DNA from: Xanthostigma xanthostigma
Lineage: Eukaryota; Arthropoda; Insecta; Raphidioptera; Raphidiidae
Direction: 5' to 3'
Assembly (NCBI GenBank): GCA_963575645.1
Contig: OY754464.1
Coordinates: 64,640,948 to 64,704,947 of the forward strand
DNA length: 64,000 bases
Shown: piece by piece, positions 24,609-37,752 of the stretch
Layout: every line of letters begins with the position of its first letter
Position numbering within the stretch: position 1 is the stretch's first letter
Position numbers and translations under genes: made by a program
Notes under the pieces: model-generated
Database searches by the model: none
Seen by the model: the letters and a program-made list of their open reading frames with translations, nothing else
What the model was told of the DNA's origin: nothing

Positions 24609-27222
24609 TGTTCTGTTTAGTTTATTAAAAATTTACACTCAGTCAACTGGTACTTCACAAAGTTTTAAAAACTAAGGTAATTAAATTGGTATGAATTGGA
24701 TTAAATTTTTAACTACTTACAATAATAAACTTGTTCCCAAATAATTAATAATGGGAAGGCAGTGTTTAAATTGGTAGACATGAGTTAGTAAGGGTATTAT
24801 TTTTGAAGGAAAGACACAAACAAAACATTCAAGGCACCGCCCCTGTTTACAGCGCAGGCCGGCAACCACGAATACATTATTGTCTAACAGGTCACAGTAG
24901 GTCAGGGTGTTTTGTAATCGATAACGACTTATCACGAAATGTACCGAACGTTTTTTTATTTTCTTTAAAATTATAATAATTTTCATTAGAAGATAATAAT
25001 TAAAAAAGTTATTATAATCTTAATGCTATATGAAGAATGAAATTCACTGAATTTGATAGGTTTCATAAATTAATATGGTTGCTTTTAAAGTTAGCAAAAA
25101 GAAATTATTTCATACACTTTCTCTTGGATTTGCTGTTCAAAGTTTTTACAAAAATGAAAATTATTCATGTTTTTGTAAAGCAAAACCAAAGCATTTTTTT
25201 GCTTTAAATAAGCATTCATTTTTGCATTTAAGCTTCAGGAATTTTTGGATATAAAGGTGTTGAAAATAAGAAATAAAGTAGCGATGAATTATAAATGTTT
25301 ATTTAATTTTTTTTAATAAATAAGTCATTTTTGCCTAATTTTTACATTTTTGTTATTTTTGCAATAAAGAAAATAGAAGATATTAAACAGGTGTGGTTTA
25401 ATGGTTGAGTTGGAGGTCGCACCCAAAAATTGCAAATGAAATTAATTTTCGGCAACGTGGAACATATTCAAAATAAATTATCTTTTGCGCTTGTATTTAA
25501 TCATTAAACTTTTTTAAAATTCGTAACTGGAAATAGATAGATTCCATTTTTTTTTTGGTCGCAAAATTTTATTTTGGATTTGCATTCTAGTTTAAGGAGA
25601 GGATACCTACCCTCTAAATTCTCCCTTCCACTGCTAATGTTTCCATAGGATTTCAGCTCTAAAAGAGCTTTGAAAGTTGTATCAGAAAATAATTTATTTC
25701 AATAAAAACATTTATCGCAATTTTTTCTTAATCATCTTCTACTAGCAATATTCTTTCATAAATTTTCTTATTTCTGCGGATCTCATTTCAACACTAGCAA
25801 AAATCCGGAAAATAATGCTTTGTTTAGTATTTTATAATTTTGCTCTCTAATTGATAATAATTGATGTTAAATGATCTAAATTCCACATTAGATGGTCGAA
25901 TTTGGGTATTAAAATTTGAAAATTTATAATCCAACTAAATATAAGAGTATTTACATGAAATTTCTTAAAAGTAAGAAAAAAAATATATATACAAGAAGAT
26001 TTCTTAGTTTTACTTTTACATTGAAGTATTTTTTAAAGTAATTTGATCACAATTTTAAGGTATTATAATAGGTTACAATAAATGTAATTTTAAAATGATG
26101 TTGTCAATGTATACCTACGTAAATAAACATTGGAACAATTTTTTGCACCATCAAAATTAGAATACATGAATTTTGAATGTTTAAAATTTATCACGAGCAA
26201 ATCAATGTTTAATGTACTGATATGTTTGAGATCTTTATGTACAATGTAGATAGAATTAAAACATGCTCATAATCCATTGCAAACAATATTAAACGTATAA
26301 ATTATTTGGAATTGATTGTAAAAGAAGACATCATTTATAATGTCAAATTATGGTCTTTAACGACTATTCTCACAAATGTTGTACTACTTTAGTGCAATAA
26401 CAAATAATTTGTAGGTATTTTTATTGCTCACATTTGACACGGCATTATTGTGTCTCTAAAAATACGTCATGCATATATTATAAATGTTGAATATTCGATT
26501 AACATGTTCTTTATGCACAGAACATGTTCATTTCTTTTTAAAATACATATTTGGCGCATCTACGAACGTTATATCACATTCATAATTTTGATATTTTGTG
26601 AAAGGGGGACATGTTCAAACATCATACTGTTTTTAAATAATGTTCTTGCGTGTAAACGAACAATAAATAAAAACAATTACGTATTTATGTCAGTAATGAT
26701 ATAATATTATCAGACTTGTTGAACACGTTTTCCGCAGTATTAGGGTATACTGGATGGTATTTACCTAATAAAACATGTTCTCTATAGTAGGTAAAACACG
26801 TTCTCTACAGTAAGTAAACACCTTCGTTTGTTTAATACATTGTATAACAGTATGTATTAATTAAGTTCATGTACGATATATTTTACTGAAGATGGCATTC
26901 AGAACACGTTCTTAACAAGTAAAATATGTTTTCCCATCGTTTTTCGCAAATATATCAATGAAATTGTATCTATTTACGTCAAACATTTTAATCGTACTTT
27001 TGCGATCTTTGTGCGATTGGTTGATACGGTATTGAACATGTTCTTTGCATATACAGAACAAGTAATTCCAACACACATCCGTATATACATTAACATGACC
27101 TAACGTTACGAACATGTGCGAACATTCTTTATTTGTAAAATGAGCTCAAGCGAAACATGTTCGTAACATTACGGCCATGTTTGTTGGAAGGCAGGTGGAC
27201 GGGGACATGTCGGTCATGTTCT
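24609..27222. other. AT-rich intergenic stretch with palindrome cluster
   Basis: 2.6 kb between the ICAD-like start and the dehydrogenase stop. No coding potential that I can support. The right half (26501-27240) is unusual for repeated ACATGTTC-type palindromes, listed separately. A minus-strand AATAAA at 27133-27128 is placed to end the dehydrogenase transcript. Confidence 0.6.
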
Positions 27223-27240
27223 TTACGTGTAGAACATGTC
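26501..27240. repeat. Cluster of GAACATGTTC-type 10-bp palindromes
   Basis: About a dozen full or one-off copies of RRACATGTTC occur in 740 bp: for example 26520-26529, 26607-26616, 26771-26780, 27034-27043 and 27153-27162 fit RRRCWWGYYY exactly, with near matches at 26500, 26798, 26901, 27110 and 27208-27240. Spacing is irregular (roughly 20-150 bp) and sequences between them do not align well, so this is either a very decayed satellite or a cluster of binding sites. The last copies run into the end of the dehydrogenase coding exon. Confidence 0.6.
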
Positions 27241-30200
27241 GTAGACAGATCGTGGTAGATGATCGGCTACCAGAGTCTGTAATTTTTCTTGTCGTGTGAC
27301 GGGAGTGTATCGAGGTAATGGAAAAGTACGGACTACGGAGTCGGTCAGAGCTCGAATTACTGGCGTTAGATCAGCGTCCTGAAATAATAAGAAGAAAAAT
27401 AATTGTAAGTTATAAACGCTAAACAGCTGAGGTAATCAGCGTCTATATAATAAAAAAGAATATTAAAACAAAATAATCGACAAAAATTGTATATAAATAT
27501 ACAAAATAAAATGGTAGTTATTAAATTTGTAGCAGGGCCTTTGCGATGTCGTATTCTTGCGATTTTTTTTTGATGTACGGATGTTTTGTATTGTACTTTA
27601 CAAGAGCTTAATTTATATTTTCTTATGTATTGTATTGTCAGTTTATATCGGCATCATTCAAAAACAACTGGACCGATTTTGATAAAAGTCGATACACCGG
27701 TAGTTGGTATCTAAACTTTTTTATCTGGCTATGCAAGAGTTTCTATTAATGCAGGCATAATTGCAAACGATTATGAGGAGAAATTTAACGATCGTGGGAA
27801 TAAAGCTACAGTTCGCAGATGAAATTAAAATGAAATTGAAATTCTGTCTTTGATTATTAAGCACAAACGTCTAGACTAATTTTCATAAGACTCACGAAGT
27901 ACCTTCGAATAAATTATGCAATTTAGAATTTAAAGTGTGAGTTCACGTCACGTAAAAATTAGCTAAAGCATTCTTGTCAGTTACCTAAGTTCTTTTTGAC
28001 AGATCTACAGAATAAAATAACAAATAATTTTTTTTATTTTCAAAATATTTCCAAAAAATAGCGTTTAAAAGAAAAATTTTTTCACAAAACTTTCTTGGAA
28101 AAATAAATAGAATTATGAACTAACTTGAAAAATATACCATTATAAGAGAAAAACCAAAGTTCTAGTGCGTGTCTCTTCTGCGCGTGCGTCGATCTTCCTC
28201 AGAAACAATAGGCTTTTCATATTTAGCTACCAAACTACTTACAAAAATTTGATTTCGATCCGTTCAGCCATTTGACCTGTACAGTGAACAACAAACGAAC
28301 AAGAAATGACGTCCTGACCTGTTGTATACAAGTCAAACGACCAAGCGAATTGCGTCTCTGGCGGGGTCCAGTTCGATAACACTCTTTTGAAATTTTTTTT
28401 TAAGTCATAGAAAACGCTAAATTTTGAAAAAATGGAACTACTTTTCGTCTTTCACTGTCATTTTTTGAATCTAACCAATCAAAAATCACAAATACACGTC
28501 ATAGCAACTGGTGTAGAATTATTGTATAACTATCTCACTTTGTATGCAGCTTTCGATTGTGTTATGGAAGCAGGGTCGTATTTAGATATTTATAAACAAA
28601 TTAACTATCTAATTCGCATACCCCGTTATCGTTCACCCCGGAATTGTTTTTTTTTTGAACTCAACATTTGCCCCTTCCCGTTTCACTGCGAGACAATTCG
28701 CATACCCCTTTATCGTTCACCCCAGAATTACAATTCGCATACCCGTTTATCGTTCACCCCAGAATTACAATTCGCATACCCGTTTATCGTTCACCCCGGA
28801 ATTGTTTTTTTAAAAATTCCACATTTACCCCTTCCCGTTTCACTGCGAGACAATTCGCATACCCCTTTATCAAAAAAGCGGTGGTTTTCTATCTTCATGA
28901 AAATGTGAGTTGTAAGTTGGTTGGTTTTTATTTAAAATTCGTTTTATAAATTAAAATTTCCAAATACGACTCTGCCCTGAACGTTCAATTGTATTTCATT
29001 CCAACCAATTGATATTTCTATCTTTGTTTATCATAGATACAGGTATATATAACTTTCTCTTTTCTTATCACTATATGAGACAAGATAGCGATCACTATAG
29101 TAAATAATATACTCTAAATCAACTTACTATACCATATTTAATTTTTTTAAAATTAATTTATAAAAATTAATTTTCCGCACTTAAAACGACCAATAACGCT
29201 GTTATATGTTATATAAAACAATAATTGTGAATTTCCAGTGGATATTTTGCATAGCAAGTTATCGAACTCTTACCACATTTTTATTTTGATAGATATTTAT
29301 TTGCAGCGACCAGAAAAAAAACGTAGGTAACTATGCAAAAGACAAATTGTGTGTGTTTTTTTTTAATATGTCATTTATGTCAAAAGATTATGTCGCCCAA
29401 TTTTTTATTTTCAAAATATTTTCGAATCTATAAAATTTACAAAAAAAAATTTACTGAACTTTCTTAAAAATAATAATAATAATAATAAACCGTTACGAAA
29501 AGTATATTATTACAATATAAAAAATACGTTATAGCATGTATCTCTTCTGCACAAGCGCCGATTCTCCTCAAAAACAACAGACTAACAGACAGAAAAATAG
29601 ATAAACAGATGAAAATATGTTTTCTGGGTTCGGAGGACCTCAAAACGACGAAATATTGTAACATTTGCAAAAGTGATTTTTCACTCAAATAGGTACCATT
29701 CCCTCACTTGTGGAGTTGAAATGGTAAAAATAAATTTAACAGTACTTACCGGGCCTCTTGTATATTTTTCCAGACTTCTAATAGCTCTCTCAAAGTAATC
29801 GGTACCGTAGCTCTCCTGTTGTTCCTTGCTGAGCTGCGCCCACATTTCCTTAGCCTGTTCGCGCAAGTAGTCGTCCGATAACCAAGTGGAGCCGGCGTAT
29901 TCACCGGGCGCAACGAGCACCACGTCTACACCGCGAGCTCTCAGTTCCTGTCGAAGACATGCCGATAGACCTTCGACACCGGCGAGTGTAGCACAGTGAA
30001 CACTGCGCACCGGCGATGAAATGCGCGCAAGACCGCTGGTCACGTTTACTACGCGACCTTTGGCGCGTCGTACCAATGGAAGCATGATCTGAGTTAAACG
30101 TGCTGTACCCAACAGGTTGACTTCGACGGCACGACGGAATACAGTGAATGGTACCCACTCCAGCTCACCTACAGCATAGTGAACAGTAAAAAACATTACT

Positions 30201-33200
30201 CTCCCTCGGCCGCACTCCGGTAAAAATTCCAGGAAATTGGGCGACGGGACCATTCCAACTTTAAAAATGTTGACATTTGATTATAATAAAGAAAATAAAA
30301 TTTCTGATATCGCGTGAGGTGACGCGGGTAATGGCTAGTATTCAATATGATATTAATTATTCGTTGCCATGGTTACCTACATAATATGTTCCACGTCATG
30401 TAAAAATTAATCAAAGCATGCCTAACTAGTTTATTTCTGACAGATCCATAAAACAAAAAAGCGGGTGATTTTTTTTTTATTTTCAAAATATTTCCGAAAA
30501 TATAAACTTAAGAAAAAAATTTTTTTAACAAAACTTTCTTAAAAAAATAAAAAGAATAATAAGCCGTTATGAAAAGTGTACCATTATTATATAAAAAACA
30601 CCGTTTTAGCATATACCTCTTCTGCGCATGCGCCGATTTTCCCCAAAAACAATAGGGCTCTTCATATTTGCATACCAAACATCCTCCCAAAATTTGGTTT
30701 CATTTCGCTTATCCGTTTGACCTGTATCGTGTTTACAGACAAACAGACTAACAGACGCATAGAGTTTTTCCAAAAATATGTTTTTTGGATTCGGAGGACC
30801 TCAAAACGGAAAGATATTGTAATATTTTTGAAAAGTGATTTTTGACCTAAACTAGTACCATTCCCCACTTGTGGGTTGGAATGGTAAAAGTATATGATTC
30901 AACAAAGTACTATAGTGTAGGTAGGTGTCTATTTTCAATCGGATGGTAGAGTTAAGTTCGTATCATCTTAAAAAAAATCAATATACAAGGTGTTCGGAGA
31001 GAAAACCGCAATATTTGGAGTACTATTCAGGAGGTCAAAATAAACAAAAAAAAGTCAGATGCACATGTGTACTAAAACGACTCATAATTGGCTTGTTTAA
31101 ATTTTTGGGTTATGCTGGATATGCTGAATTTACAGTATTCCTGCTCAAGTCGGCGTTAGGTAGGTACTAATGTTATTTATTTATTTATAACTTAATTTAC
31201 TAACCTAAGGCAATCCACTGTGCTGCGTTAATAATGGCCCACAAACCGGTTGCCTGTTCTGGAAGATTTTCAACGATGTACAGACTTGCGGCTAAGATCT
31301 GGTTCTCGGAAGAGACATCCAACTGAAGACAATGAAGTCGTCCAGAGGCTTCTTCTTTTAGTTCTTCGGCTACTGGATTTCCGACTTTGTCCTGGAATCC
31401 GGCAAATACAGTGAAACCCAAGTCGTCCAACTGTCTCGCAATTGTACTTCCTATTCTTGAATCGCATCCCGTTATGAGTACAGCCTTTCCAGCTGCCGTT
31501 ACCTACAACGAAATATTGATCATATTTGAAATTTCGCCAGTCGACAAAGAAGAAAGTGAAAGCGGATTGAGGAAAAAAGGAAATAAGGTCGAAAGAAGAG
31601 TATCAGTTCAGAGCTCACATTTACAATTCTGACAGTTGAGAAATAATTTAAAATTTAATAAAAAGAGTGAAGGCGGATTGAGAAAAGAAGAAAATATTTT
31701 AGGAAGAAATGCATTACACGAGATTCTTCAAGGCAGAAGACAGTAGAAGATCACATTTACAGTTTTGACCTTCGAGAAATAGCTGAACATTTAAAAAGAA
31801 AGAGCATTAGACAAAAATCTTCACGATAGAAGAAAATATCGAATAAAATGTGATCTACAAAGGTTAACAAAAAAGTTAACACCGTAGACGAGCGTTTAAA
31901 ATAAAATAAGATGTTATAGAATGGAAAACTTCATTCAAGATTAAGGTCGGTTCTCGACCTGCAGCATCGGAATTTTTGCTGTGGTTCTGACACAGTGTGT
32001 TTAAAACCTCTCCATTAAAATAAAAACTCGCTTTAATGCTTGGTTAAGTGATTATCCCAATAGTTGATCCAAAATTAAAATACAATCAATATACATATCG
32101 ACGCTTTGCTTCGATGTATAATAACGTATTGACGATTTTCTGCACTTTTGAACCATTTCCAACTTACGCGGAATGTTCTGATCACATGTAATAAAGCGCC
32201 ATAACTAAAATCTGGCTACAGGGGTCCACGCTAGCAGCGCAAACCCGGGAGGGTACAATCAGCAATGCGATTATGATTGTTTTATTGGAATTGATTAACC
32301 AACAAAATTTTAAGGGCACGTAATCAGTATCTTTCTATGGGCATCGATGAATCTAGCTTGGCTACTGCATATGTCGTTCGACTTAGGTTCAAACAATTCT
32401 TCGGAAAAATTTCATTAAAATTAGTCCACGGATTTGTTCGGAATAGGCGAACAAACGAATGTAACAAAATGTCAAACGGTCGAGTTATCGCTTCGATTAA
32501 AAATGAAATTCGGAGGTTCTGTCCTAACTTTCTAAGTCATTCTGTATACAGGCTGTATAAAGGTGCAAACTTTTATGACATGAAGTTTGTTAAAGAGTAA
32601 TTGCTGTTCTTATGACCTAGTTTTTCATTGTCTTCACACTATAAGACAGTGTCTATTTATAGCTTGACGCGTCATTTTTTTAATTTTCTTCTTTTTTGAC
32701 ACTTTCCATTTACAGAAAAAAATAGTCTAATTACTGCTCATTTATTTTCAGTGACAATCCTATTGTGTCTGAAGATGAATTCTTATGATTTATCATTTTT
32801 CTACAATGGAATATTATACAATATATTTCATGTTTATTTGCTTGTTTAGAGATTAAAATAACAAAACGCAATCAGCTTATAGGTTACACACAGCATAAAA
32901 CAATTAAGTTATTTTTCAAATTACTCATATACCTATATTAACAAAACTTACTTAAGCACTGTTAGTTTTAAAGTCAAGCATTAACCTGCACGACCTCTAC
33001 AGCACAATCCTGCAATCTGCACGATATCGCACACTAGACCAGCATAAACTAGCGCAAACCTGCACAAATCAGCAAATTTTAGTTCAAATTTAGTAATGTG
33101 CGATAGACGTTTTGCCGTTTCCAACTAGCAAACTAATTAATGAAAACGACACTGGCACACTAGATCGGTGCAGTATGGCCAGACAAATTGCAGGCGACCG

Positions 33201-35737
33201 ACTGACGGATGGTCGTTGGTGGTTGCTGGTTGCATGTTGTTGGTTGTAGGTGCTCGTCTAATGTGCGCCACTCAGTTAAATAACATGAGTAGTTTCACGA
33301 ACAGGCTTTTTTAATCCGTGATGTGCGGGTCATGCAGGTTTATGCTTGACAAGTGTGCGCGGTCTTTTAGAATGAAATATTTACATTATTCTGAAATGTT
33401 TTGTTTTTATTTTATTTTCAAACTCTAAATGTATTAAAATAGAATTGCATTCTTTTTTTCGTTTTGCACTGGATGTGGAATTTCAAAAAATGCACGTAAT
33501 ATCTTCAATTACTTGTATCTATGTATTTTTGAGCCGGGAGTTTCAGCGTAATTGCAGAGTCGAAATGTTATTTTTAAAAAATGATTTTTGGGTTTTAATA
33601 ACGTATTTTTAAACTCTGACAATATGGTAGACTTAGCTAGGTTTCTAATACTATTTGCAGTCTAAAATCTAGTTTCAAAACTCTCTCTTTAATTGAAAAC
33701 AATGATCAGAGATCTAGCATGAAACAGGCATAAAAATAGTAGGGATACATGATGCTATTCAGACTCAGTATTACCAATTTTAGAATTTACCGTACCTGCT
33801 GTAAAATCTCACTTCTTTATCTTATGTTATATCAATTTGTTAGTAAGTGACAATAATTATTAACTTAACAGCATTGAAATTTCTAGCATTGGCTCTAATA
33901 AAGTTTCTTCAGAAAATTGTTAAATAATAAGTATGCAGCCTACATATTTGTACCTAGAATTTTATAATTTTTGCAAAAAGAGTCATCTGACTAAATTAAC
34001 TGACAAAAATGGAGTTTTTTATTATAAATAACTTGATAATTAAATGCCTGTTTAATCATAAAACAATTCAGGTGGACATGCAATAAGTGAGTGTGAAATG
34101 TGTTATTCACCAAATAAGATAATATTTTTTCGTTTCTATTTTGGAGTGGCTCATTAGGACACATTTCAAACTAAAAATAATGAGATTTCTGTCAGTATTT
34201 TTTTTGTTAGTAGAAGTTTTGTTCCAAAAATATGTATTAAAGGAGATTTATTTGGTTGAGGAACAATTGAAAAATAAGCTTTACCAGAGTATCGCTTGAG
34301 ACCAACGTTTCGAAAAATATAGTTCATCTTCAGGGCTTCAATGCAAGTTAAGATTTGCACAATTTACCATCTTAACTTGCACTGAGAGTTGAGACCCTGA
34401 AGATGAAAATATATTTTTCGAGATACTCTGGTAATGCTCATTTTTAAATTGTTCCTCAACCAAATAAATCTCCTTCAGTAATTTTTTTCTTTGTAGCGGA
34501 TTTTTCGGTTATTTTCTGGGAAAATGCGTTTCTAGAATTTTTGTCTGTCTGCTTACTTAAAACCGGAAACACCAAAATTAGTACATTATCGACATGAGTA
34601 ATACATTAGTTTTTACCCGGCTACGTTATTGAGATGGAATTCTTATCAGAATCGGCCTTAACGCGAACGAATCTACGTAAAAAAAAAATTGGTAGTCTGT
34701 AAAGTCGGTTTACGGACGATAGTTTTACGTGATAACGTATTCCGTAATACATAACCTAAACCTCCCAAAATTTGGTTTCAATCCGCTTATCCTTGGTGTC
34801 GGAATGATAAGAAATGTCAAAAGTGACGTTTGCAACTTACAAAGTATTATGTTCTAATAATAATTAGTTATTCCAATACTTAACTTAGAAGGCGTTGCAT
34901 TTCACAATATACTAATGTCAAAAAATTGAATTAAACATTAGAAATGCAGCCGTTTTCATGTTAAGACAAGACATACGTTTGCTTGTACGGCAAACAAAGA
35001 CAACCGACCGCGTCGCGCCATGCATTAGACAACATTGCATTTATACAGCTATTTTTCTATATAAATTTGTATAAAATATTTTTCTATATAAATTTGTATA
35101 AAAAAACTGTTTAGGCAAATTCTGTTATACGAAATCTATGTAAAATGTTCTTCTCTTTCGTTTAAGACTGGTTTCAAACCGATCTGATTTAAATTGAGCG
35201 AGAAATTAGCAAAAAGCACGTACAGGGTCAGGCGGAACGTTACGCGTTATGCGTTACGCGTTACGAACGTTAGGAACGTTACGTTACACTTTTTCGTACA
35301 TGCAGCCGGTGTTTTATCAATTTATAATATTGGTGATTCATCAATTTATAAGACGTTATCACGTCAAAAATCAACGTTCACGAAAGCGAAGTAGCGGGGA
35401 AGAGTTAGTTTCGAAAACTGGTAAATGGTATATGAAGGTCATTAATGACAAAATAATTGAATCTAACCTTTAAATTGTGGTAAAACAGTACTGCACCAAT
35501 GGTAATAATCGTGAACCATATAAACAAGGTAATAGATGACACTTGTGAAATATGTAGTATATTTAGTATCGTACTAAGTACTACGGCAGATGCATGACAG
35601 AATACGACAGGAAGTAAACATCTGTCGACCATATCCCATGGTAATTCTTGTGGTCCTTGATTTGCACTTCCTCTCGTACTCAATGAAGGTTGTCGCTTCA
35701 ATGAAGCTTTTCGCTTTAAATTTGAATTCGCAGACAT
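27223..35737 (-). CDS. Membrane-anchored short-chain dehydrogenase/reductase, probable pseudoenzyme
   Basis: Four exons join in phase on the minus strand: 35737-35468, 31502-31205, 30168-29750, 27378-27223, giving 380 aa. Residues 1-40 are basic/polar; 41-61 and 66-85 are hydrophobic and likely membrane segments. A Rossmann domain of the SDR9C-like type (retinol, 17-beta-hydroxysteroid or hydroxybutyrate dehydrogenase relatives) begins at residue 96. Key positions are altered. The cofactor motif reads TGCDSRIG (101-108), with Arg106 replacing a Gly. NNAG is NAAQ (182-185). The catalytic YxxxK is HCATL (His247, Leu251). Asn207 (EVNLLG) and Ser234 (NVTSG) remain. Classical SDR catalysis therefore looks lost, though the fold appears intact and the frame is open. 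I think it is closest to the Drosophila CG8888 group, but that is from memory. Introns of 1.0, 2.4 and 4.0 kb are repeat-rich. Confidence 0.88.
27940..28305 (+). repeat. Dispersed repeat family C, copy 1
   Basis: Member of a family marked by CACGTMAYGTAAAAATTA at the 5' side, GCGCRTGCGYCGAT, ATTTGACCTGTA and, in longer copies, GGAGGACCTCAAAACG and GTACCATTCCC at the 3' side. This copy lacks the 3' part. It lies in the last intron of the dehydrogenase gene. Confidence 0.7.
28611..28870 (+). repeat. Local tandem repeat with ATTCGCATACCC units
   Basis: Five copies of ATTCGCATACCC-TTATCGTTCACCCC-type units, two separated by 37 bp and the outer ones joined through a larger duplicated block (CCCCTTCCCGTTTCACTGCG). 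This explains the long open frames seen here. Intronic; not a CRISPR (see rejected). Confidence 0.8.
29401..29730 (+). repeat. Dispersed repeat family C, copy 2
   Basis: Aligns to copy 3 (30388-30888) from TTTTCAAAATATTT to the 3' end GTACCATTCCCTCACTTGTG, ending about 20 bp before the dehydrogenase exon at 29750. Some internal sequence is missing around the primer-like GACCTGTATC block. Confidence 0.75.
30388..30888 (+). repeat. Dispersed repeat family C, copy 3 (longest)
   Basis: About 500 bp, the fullest copy: CATGTAAAAATTAATCAAAG start, AT-rich middle, GCGCATGCGCCGATTTTCCC, CCGTTTGACCTGTATCG, GGATTCGGAGGACCTCAAAA, and TAGTACCATTCCCC end. No terminal inverted repeats and no ORF, so a SINE-like or 5'-truncated retroposon is possible. 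Other copies are at 43650-44010 (minus), 51836-52115 and 60734-60872 (minus). Confidence 0.75.
34240..34475. mobile_element. Foldback hairpin, 236 bp
   Basis: Outer arms AAGGAGATTTATTTGGTTGA and its inverse, inner arms containing ACGTTTCGAAAAATATA, TTCATCTTCAGG and CTTAACTTGCA inverted. A short loop lies around 34355. Same general plan as 5598-5879 and 60187-60572. Confidence 0.8.
34681..35370 (+). repeat. Dispersed repeat family A, copy 2, split
   Basis: The 5' ~80 bp (TCTGTAAAGTCGGTTTACGG to CATAACCTAAA) and the 3' ~155 bp (GGGTCAGGCGGAACGTTACG to ATCACGTCAAAAA) match copies 1 and 3, but the middle is unrelated. It begins with a short fragment of family C (CCTCCCAAAATTTGGTTTCA). Either a recombinant copy or an insertion-deletion event. 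Confidence 0.65.
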
Positions 35738-36110
35738 TTTGTTTTCGATCGTTTTTTTTTTAATTTTAATTTTTTCTTTTCGTCAAACACTATATTTAAT
35801 ATCACAATAAAATTTTTTCCACAATGCACCACACTTGATTTAAAAAAAATTTAGTGCATAATTTTGAGTTTTTTTTTCTCTCCAACTATCCGAGTTTAGA
35901 GCCCGGACAGTGTGAGATGTGCTGGGTACACACGGTTGAAAGCCTTGGACTCGTTCTAGAAAATATCTTATTTTTAGATATTCGCAAACTCCTCAATATG
36001 TTGATCATAAGATTGACTCACAGTACCGTACTTACATATCTTTCAAGAGAATTATAATAATAATTGATAATAACTACATCGTAGTTCATTTATCAATCAA
36101 TCTTTATTAA

Positions 36111-36628
36111 GGTGGCACTTCACATGGCTATTTGTGTTCGCTATTGGGTGTTTGTTGTATTTGGCAAAATATATGACGTTCAAGACAAACATGCAAATAG
36201 AGGCAAATACGACCATCCACACTTGGCAGTCAAATAGCAAACACACAAACATTTGGCAGCAGAACGCAAGGTTCAAAATTCCAGAAATTTTAGCACTGTT
36301 TCATTGTCCCAATTCATTTTCAATAGTAATTGTTCCAGTTCTCGCTCACAGCACAGACACAAAAATACTGCACGTCCGTACAGGTTCACGGCGTGTGCGC
36401 TTCTGAATATAGCCATTGTGTGGACGGTTTATTTGCCGTATTTGCCTATTTGACTCCTTTGATGTGCCTCGAAAAACCGACAAGCGCACGGTAACGCGTA
36501 TTTGGTATTGGCCTTATTTGTCAAATAGGCAAATAAGGCCAACACTGTCAAATAGACCCTCCACACTTGGTAATTGTTTGCCAATTATGCCAAATACACA
36601 AATACAAATAGCCATGTGAAGTGCCGGC
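36111..36628. mobile_element. Inverted-repeat element, ~518 bp
   Basis: Termini GGTGGCACTTCACATGGCTA and, inverted, GCCGGCACTTCACATGGCTA. The interior has a 34-bp palindrome around GGCCTTATTTGTCAAATAGG. TTAA directly precedes the left end; the right flank is ATTA, so a TTAA target is possible. Confidence 0.8.
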
Positions 36629-37752
36629 ATTATACAAAGTAATTGCTTTAATACATTTTAATTATTACATAATATAACTATAGAAGTACTGTAATACTAA
36701 ATTATGTCACAATAATATAGGATCAAGTAAAATATAACCTCAGATGCTAAGATGAATACGAATTAAAAGTTACAATTAAAAAAGCTCTAAGCTTTCTTTT
36801 GAAAAGTGCCGTACTATCACTGTTTTTTATATCAACCGGTAATCGCTGTTTTAGACGCTAATCAATTCAGGTTATTGCGTCTATGACGCCTTACTGCTTT
36901 CAATCGTTGTAAATACTCAGGTTGACTTATCTGTTGACATAGAACCTAGAGCCCACGATGTTGTCGAGAAAATTAGCCATCTATGGCCATATACCTACAC
37001 TATAGTCTTTACCAAGAATAAAAAAACGTTAAAAAATTGATCTTTATTTTTGAAGTAAAACTTGTTTTGGCTGAAGGATCCAAATAACAATTTATTATTG
37101 AACTGCTACTCAATTTATTAGCTAACATTCCGTAATTTATTACTATAACCCCAGAAATCAAAAAATACATTAATAGGTGCATAAAAAGTTATAGTAGTAA
37201 TTAAATTTGCACCGACTTCAAAACTTTATTATTATTTTATGCTTTTTAGATGCTTTTTTGAGAGAATTTCATATTTTTTTATTTTTTACTTTCCAGTGGC
37301 TTCGCAATACGTAGTTCGTACATTATTAACCGCCTTCTTCCTTAATATTTGTTTACTAAAAAAATACTGAAATAAAATTTAAGTGGGATGACCCTAAAGG
37401 TATACCCAATTAAACAGAAAAAGAATCATCATAATCGGTTCACAAACACTAGAGATATGAAGTAACATAGGTATATAATAAATCTCCTGTTGAATTCAAT
37501 TAAAAACGACTGAACTGATTTTAAGAAAGCCTACATGGGACCAATCCGAAAATATTCTAAACAAAATGGCGTCAGAATTTTTCAAATCGATTCACAACTG
37601 AGAATGATATAGCGTCGAATTGTATAACTTTCTTTTGAAGTCGGTTAAAAATTGATGTCTTGTTTGAAGTCTGTCTTGATGTCTATAGGTACCGGCTAAT
37701 CTAGAGAGCTATTGTACGAATTATAGTATATTTGTTGGGAAAAGCTTCAAGG

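Larger units (their letters stand above)
31503..35467. other. First intron of the dehydrogenase gene
   Basis: 4-kb intron. It contains a hairpin element (34240-34475) and the split family A copy (34681-35370). The 31.5-34.2 kb part is AT-rich, with no exon or clear repeat that I can support. Confidence 0.7.

Noticed and set aside
28611-28870. CRISPR-like array (repeated ATTCGCATACCC units)
   Set aside because: Spacers are not unique or of constant length, the units overlap larger duplications, and the locus is in an insect intron. It is a local tandem repeat.
28432-28949. Overlapping open frames of 158 and 93 codons
   Set aside because: They are created by the tandem repeat, which lacks stops; the peptides repeat the DNA unit and have no protein character.
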